NCBI GenBank assembly: GCA_003313425.1
Contig: NHZP01000001.1
Coordinates: 682,001-746,000 of the forward strand
Direction: 5' to 3'
DNA length: 64,000 nt
DNA from: Pseudopyrenochaeta lycopersici
Taxonomy: Eukaryota > Ascomycota > Dothideomycetes > Pleosporales > Pseudopyrenochaetaceae
Shown: positions 57,459 through 64,000 of the stretch, one piece after another
How positions within the stretch are numbered: position 1 is the first letter of the stretch
How the letters are laid out: each line of letters begins with the position of its first letter
Made by a program: the position numbers and the translations under genes
The notes under the pieces: generated by a model
Seen by the model: only the letters and a program-made list of their open reading frames with translations
Databases searched by the model: none
Told to the model about the DNA's origin: nothing

Positions 57459-58529
57459 TCATACACCCCTACACGACATATGCTCAATTCTGTTCCTCCC
57501 ACATGCTGTTGAGCTCAGGCTCCGTTGCCGCCGTATTACCTCAATATTCCCTGAGGGCGTCCTGAATACTGACGTGCTGGAAGGTAGATCGTGGAGGGCA
57601 ATACCAGACGCGACCGCTGGACCGCAATTAGGTCCTTCTCTTTCCGCCCAGGGAGGGAGCGCATTTGCATCTGCAGCCGGCCGGCTCTTACCCTTCTCCC
57701 GCTTTCTGATGATCCAGGGGATGAGGTTATAATACGCTCCACACAGGAATATGCCAATCCACAGTACCAGCTCCGTGCCATAGATGACCATTCCTAAGAT
57801 GTCCATTCGGGGCTGGAATATGACAGAAATAAGAGAGAAAACATCCCCAAGGGCATCAATTCCAACGAAAATGAACGAAATACCTCGAACCGTGCGGTGA
57901 ATATAAACGTCCACATAGTGCCTGAGAACACCAGCCGCAAGCAAGACAGCGGAAGCGACGGCCATGAGAATACTGGGCCATTGCAACCCTTTCTGCTTAG
58001 CATAATTGATAGCAATGATCAGAGCAGCCTGGACTCCGCCCATAAGACAAGCCACTGGGACGACGACCACCAGGGAGCGGAGGACAGTCCAACCCTGGCC
58101 AAATCAGCTTGCATCCTTCAAGGTAGACTCAAGGAGAACATTTTGATTACCTTCTCATAGTAGTAACATTGGATCCACGTCACCAGACTCAACAGCGTGA
58201 GAAGCTGAGGCTGTATTCTTAGGGCAATGTTGAATTCCTCCGCAATGTTGTAAACGCCAAGAGGAACACCAGCCCAAGCCCATAGCATCATCATAGTAGG
58301 TTGAAGTCCAGTAGCATTGTGTCGACGGAAATTTATCACAATTTGGGGGATCAACTTGCAAAGACTCTGTCAAAAAATGGTTCTCAAAATTTTGGTTGCT
58401 AGAATGGAGTGCGTTTTTACCTGGATAGACCAGCAGACCTAGTACATGTCAGCAATTATCATTTCCATCTTGGACTCAACGTACAGCTCCCATAGTACCA
58501 AGCACATTTGCTGCTACGGGAACGTCCAT
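57459..58529 (-). CDS. PQ-loop repeat membrane protein
   Basis: Seven-helix membrane protein of the PQ-loop (cystinosin/SWEET-like) group, members of which export amino acids from vacuoles. Exons 58529-58485, 58438-58421, 58366-58151 and 58094-57459 total 915 nt, 304 aa; the second exon is only 18 bp (VCWSIQ). The first PQ loop is KLIPQIVINFRRHNATGLQP, with the Pro-Gln pair. The second is degenerate: RGISFIFVGIDALGDVFSLI has lost the PQ. Other spans: MMMLWAWAGVPLGVYNIA, LLTLLSLVTWIQCYYY, VVVVPVACLMGGVQAALII, ILMAVASAVLLAAGVL and GTELVLWIGIFLCGAYYNL. A cytosolic tail of about 80 residues follows. Transport substrate cannot be told from sequence. Confidence 0.88.
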
Positions 58530-58875
58530 AGCTCAATGGGTGCCAAGTGTTGCGAAGTCAATTTGGGTTCACGTTCACGAAGCCAGATGATGCGTGTTGA
58601 CGATGTTCTTCTCTTGTTAATTTTATAGCCATTGCGCATGCCAAGACGAATCTGAAAGCAGACACCACAAAATCGAGGTCAAATTAAGGCCAAATACAAA
58701 TGGGCGCTTCGGTTGGCAATTAGAATCTGTTAGACACAGGCGGGACTGATAATCACTGTGTGTCTACATGCACCGAGGTTCCTTGCATGCACGGACGACG
58801 TTCGGACAGCTTTGAAATCACCCACTTCGACATGCACAAACCGAAACGGCCACCACAAAGGCATTGTGAGGGAAT

Positions 58876-59527
58876 ATGGCGTCAGGACCCATAGAAGCGC
58901 CCCAGAAGCAAGAGGCAGACACGGTGGTGCCGAAGAAGCTGTCAAAAGGCATCGTGCTCGGGCCCGATGGCAAGCCGTAAGTCCCACTGTTGTACTATGC
59001 GCCGGATCACATGTGCCTTCCCATTTCATGATTTCGAATGAGAAGAGGAGCGCTGACGCAATAATCTACGTTCTAGGTGCCGCACATGTAACGATGTAGC
59101 CTCCTTATTTGCCATTGCTGGCAAGAAACCCACAAACACAGCCGCCACGACCTCCGCGCCTTCTGCCACCCCAACCCTCCCTGCCGACTGCCCACCTGAC
59201 GTAGAAGCCCTTGGGCGCTCATCCTGGACACTCCTGCACTCTATAACTGCAACCTATCCTACCAACCCTACGCCGCAACTCCAATCGGAAACGAAAAGCT
59301 TTCTCTCCACGTTTGGTAAGCTGTACCCATGCTGGGTTTGCGCAGAAGATTTTCAAGACTGGATGACACGGAACACGCCACGAGTCAGCTCGAGGACAGA
59401 ATTTGGGACGTGGATGTGTGAAGCGCATAACGCAGTCAATGTTAAGTTGGGAAAGGAGACGTTTGATTGCCAGCGATGGGAGGAGAGGTGGCGGACAGGC
59501 TGGAAAGATGGGCGGTGTGATTTTTAG
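58876..59527 (+). CDS. ERV1: FAD-linked sulfhydryl oxidase ERV1/ALR
   Basis: Oxidises Mia40 in the mitochondrial intermembrane space, passing electrons to cytochrome c or O2. Exons 58876-58976 and 59077-59527 give 552 nt, 183 aa, the usual size. The N-terminal shuttle disulfide is CRTC (residues 35-38), built across the intron. The FAD-binding four-helix core starts at LGRSSWTLLHSITATYPTNPT. The active-site pair is CWVC in FGKLYPCWVCAEDF. The structural Cys pair and FAD-contacting His/Asn lie in FGTWMCEAHNAVNVKLGK and FDC. It ends WEERWRTGWKDGRCDF, a C-terminal tail commonly seen in fungi. The first Cys pair has the CxxC spacing of yeast Erv1. Confidence 0.95.
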
Positions 59528-60560
59528 CAGAGAAAGAACTTAGAGCAGGAGTCTAAAGTGTGCATTGATATACGGAGCATTTGAGTGTTTGAAACCAGGT
59601 TGGACCTTTCGTGTGCACAAGGACACCCCTCTGTACGAATATGGGTTTATACGCGGGCATTGGGCGGCGTTTAGGATAAGACCATCTCCACCAATCTACA
59701 TTGTTCAAGATAAAGCTCAACATTATTTATCGTTCCTGAAAAGTCAGGTATCCACCCGCAACTCCTCATCTCAACCCTGAGACCTCACGCTTGCTACCAA
59801 TATACAGTTCCCTCAATGCACGCTTCCTACGATAATCATACCTGGCAGTAGAATCATGACATTGGCTTTGCCGATGTTGGAGAATCTCATCAGAATCTCA
59901 AAGATGATTTCTCTCCTCCTTGCTATAGCCAATGCAGTAGCGCCTTCCTATTCAATATGACCAACTTACAATACCATGGGACTTCCTTCACCAAGAGCAA
60001 ACACGGACAGTACACCTGTACCTTAGCTAGCATCACCTCGAAACCCACCAGTAACGCCTTGCCCAAGGTCCATGAGTAAGAGATTTGGGGGAGTGGGGAG
60101 TCAGAAATCGGGCCAGCTGGATGACTTTAAAGGTAGCAGACTGGTGTCGCAGATGAAGGGTGGGGCGATGGGATATATGCTGTAAGATATATCAAGGTGA
60201 AAATAAGGGCGCTAGACAGATGCTCACATAACAGCAGAGAGAAGAGAAGAGAAGAGAAGATAGGATCATTCAAATAATAGTGGGTTTGTGGCGTGAAAAA
60301 AGCAAATAAATTCCTGCCTATTCCTAATCGCCCATTGACTAACAGACACCTCTCGCTATGGGTGTCCTCTTGGTAATTGCTCTCACTACATCGTAAATGC
60401 AATCATCGTATTTCTCGAAGAATCCAAAATAAAGGGGAGACGGTATCCCTCCTTTCATGTGGCAATGAGCTCAGACCAGCTAGCGGCGAGACAAGTTCTG
60501 AAATCGATCCGATGGTGGTATCTTGTGTAAATGTCGTACATGGTGGGAAACCCGAAGCAA
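59528..60560. other. intergenic, convergent, with a short GAAGA repeat
   Basis: About 1 kb between ERV1 and the MAP kinase stops. A purine run of AGAGA/GAAGA units lies at about 60,234-60,260. No gene recognised. Confidence 0.5.
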
Positions 60561-61825
<1,265 letters not shown>

Positions 61826-64000
61826 GGTGGCGACTGTTGTGTGTAGTGGGCGCTTCTGCGCGGCGAATTGGGTCGAATGGAGCTGCTGCTTAGCCTCGGC
61901 GAGGTGACGAGTGGTGGGTGGTGGCTATGAGGATTGGGTTGAGAAATCTGCGAGCATAGTTGTCAGTGTAAGGTCGAGGAGGTGTGAAGAACAGGCACTT
62001 TGCGCACGACAGAGTATGTCTTGGGCGTCTCCACACGGTCAGGGCAGACATGGTGAAACAGTGCAGTGTCATGACAGCAGCTCAGCCCCACGTGCTCGAT
62101 TGAGACTGCAGTGTGCTCGGGGCGACAATGGGGCAGAGCAGCGCACAGAGAAGGGCTCTGGTGTCTGCGCGGGCAGCTTTGAGGCAGCGTCGTTCACGTA
62201 CCAGATTCTCGTCCACGCTATCTCCAATGTGGCTCTTCAAGTGCACCGGAACCGGGGCTGCGTCCCTGGCGCTCTTCAGCGGTGCAATGGCGCGTCGACG
62301 GGTGGAGCGAAGCACTTGGCAACAGTCGACAGTCGACAGTCGACGGGCGCAGACGGGTACGGTCCGTTCGGCGGCGCTGGAGCCCGTTGGTGAGGTGGCC
62401 GCGCAAGGTGGGCGGGAGTGAGGCGGTGACGGAGGGAGGGCAGGATGGGAGCGCGAAGGAGGGGCACAGTATACCAGGGTCTGCGTCGGTTGGCAGCCCA
62501 GTCAGCCTCGAAAGCGGTGCAAGATGCGGCGGAGAGGGATTGACGACCTACCCGGGGCTCGCTCTTTCCACGGGAGCTGTCGCGTTTGAGGCGGGAGGAA
62601 GGTGCGATGGTGCTGCGATGGCGGGGGTAGCACTTTCCCAGGTGGGATGGTGGGGCGGTGCCGAATTCAGGTACGGACTGCTGTTGCGGCGGGCACGGCG
62701 CTCCAACGTCTACGGCAGGCAGCGACGATGCAGACAGGAGCAGTGGAACGGCAGGAGTAGGAGAGCAGCAAGCAGCCTGATTATGGCGCGCTGATATACA
62801 CCGCTGCTGCTGCTGCAACCACCGCGCGACAGTTGGGCTAGCCGCCGGACTTTTGCTCTAGCTGGGGAGACACTGCAACCGCCTCGCCATTGGTTGGGCC
62901 AGCGCGAGTCACAAAGTTGGAACAGTGCATCCTTCCTGTGATTTCTGCCATATGCACGAGAGTCATTTCAAGCTTCCAGAACTGTTTCGCTAGCCCTGAG
63001 ATTCACTGTGCTCTCACCATGGCCGCCTCTGCATTTCCCCGCCGTGGTCCAACACGACTTCTCCCTTCTCCCTGCCTCAGTCTTAGCCAACGCAGTTCTA
63101 GCCGGTGTTTGATCGTAGACGGCTGAAGCCAACACCACACTCGGCCTGCCCCCCAATCCCCCTCGCCAGTCACCCACCGGTCGAACTCTTGACTTCTCTA
63201 GTTCGCATCTGAAACGGGTCGGCTGCAGGGTCAGTTCCACATTTGCAACGCCTATACTTAGCAGGCCCATTATGAGACCAGCGGCTGCCCGTTCTCCCGA
63301 ACCATTGGTTGTCTAGAGGGGCAGTGCGGCGTCCCTCCATCGTCGACCTCTACCAACCGCTGTTTTCGGACTGGTCTCAGCATCCATACGCTGCGTGAAA
63401 ATCAGGCTTTCTACCTTTGAGCAGCCCACACTCCCAGAAACGCTTCCCACATGGCCGGCCAGGCCAAACGCATGAGATGAGTTCAGGGAACAGAAACTTA
63501 CCCACGCCAGCGTGCAACGTAAGAGCGTAAACCACCTTTGCATACAAGTCAAAGTATATCACTTTGTTCAAACCAAATGTCACGGCCCACGTTGTCGCTC
63601 GTCCGGAGTCGTCTGCCATGGATGTTCTGTCTTCGCACGAGGTGGCGGCCATGCTCTGTCGCTCAGTGAGTGGTACTGGAACGGCTGCCTTTCCAAGGTA
63701 CAGCCTTCCAGACCGCAATGCCGTAGCTCCCAGCACCGCTCTGTTGGGACAAGCGAAGGGCCACAACTGCAAGGTCCCGCCGGATCAGAAGGCTGACAAG
63801 AACCCTGTAGAACAACCGGTTGTGTACATCGCCAGCTCCGCTTCATGCTGTGTTATGCTGACACTTGGTGCAGTTTTGGTTGCAGCCATGAGTCTGTCTA
63901 GCTGTCTCGCGTCCATGTCAAAGCAAGAGATGCCCATTACTTTAGCTGAAGCATGTAGGAACTCTAAGAAGCAAGAGAACATCACTGTAGCATGGTCATG
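61826..64000. other. 2.2-kb upstream region of the MAP kinase, no gene recognised
   Basis: GC-rich up to about 62,820, open for long stretches in several frames but with low-complexity, non-protein-like translations. This is probably the promoter and long leader of the MAP kinase; a splice-like CTGCGAGCATAG lies near 61,950 on the minus strand. From 62,900 to the end only short frames occur. Confidence 0.4.
62323..62345. repeat. tandem GTCGACA units
   Basis: Three copies of the palindrome GTCGAC spaced by CA/AG, with a fourth GTCGAC at 62,294-62,299. In the MAP kinase upstream region. Confidence 0.8.

Noticed and set aside
60403..60560. Longer C-terminus of the MAP kinase
   Set aside because: Arises only by reading through intron 4; the proper acceptor gives the conserved IYQEIMR end and a stop at 60561.
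62276..62818. Long open frames on both strands upstream of the MAP kinase
   Set aside because: GC-rich low-complexity sequence open in several frames at once; translations have no protein character.

Overview
The window comes from a filamentous ascomycete fungus, most likely a pleosporalean Dothideomycete. The gene models have short (about 45-70 bp) GT-AG introns with CTAAC/CTGAC-like branch sites. The protein set is typically fungal: an ascomycete laccase with a C-terminal DSGL processing site, a TRI12-type transporter, a Zn2Cys6 regulator, fused HIS7, a PMK1/FUS3-type MAP kinase and an NB-ARC/TPR NOD-like receptor. The class-level assignment is inference from overall protein similarity, not from a marker comparison.

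Layout. 1-8.9 kb is an accessory-looking arm with three minus-strand genes: a TRI12-like MFS efflux transporter running off the left edge, a GPR1/FUN34/YaaH acetate transporter and a secreted laccase. About 3 kb without a recognisable gene follows. 9.0-13.6 kb holds one large minus-strand NLR (alpha/beta hydrolase, then NB-ARC, then TPR, 1354 aa over ten exons). 14.4-20.8 kb is a dense housekeeping block: IMP3 (U3 snoRNP), HIS7, DIM1 (18S rRNA dimethylase) and APN1 (endonuclease IV). 20.8-24.6 kb is gene-poor and AT-rich, probably decayed sequence. 24.6-35.4 kb carries a 671-aa unknown protein, a single-pass mucin-like membrane protein with DPF/NPF tail motifs, the Fe-S exonuclease EXO5, a THI5/SsuA-like periplasmic-binding-fold protein and a dienelactone hydrolase.

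35.5-46.6 kb is again housekeeping: RPA1, a zeta-crystallin-like quinone oxidoreductase, tRNA-Ser(AGA), ZIM17/HEP1, CUL3 and an LCP5/neuroguidin-type ribosome biogenesis factor. 46.6-64 kb is looser: a Zn2Cys6 regulator, a small membrane protein, an unknown disordered protein, a PQ-loop membrane protein, an ERV1/ALR sulfhydryl oxidase and the MAP kinase, with long gene-free leaders in between.

Exon junctions were worked out by reading splice sites and keeping phase. Most models close to an exact multiple of three. Two do not: the TRI12-like gene is one base out of frame at one junction, and the THI5-like gene has an unresolved junction. They are reported as possible pseudogenes. Three apparent GC-AG introns (two in IMP3, one in the laccase) are needed to keep otherwise intact genes open. 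No transposon, CRISPR array or rRNA was recognised.
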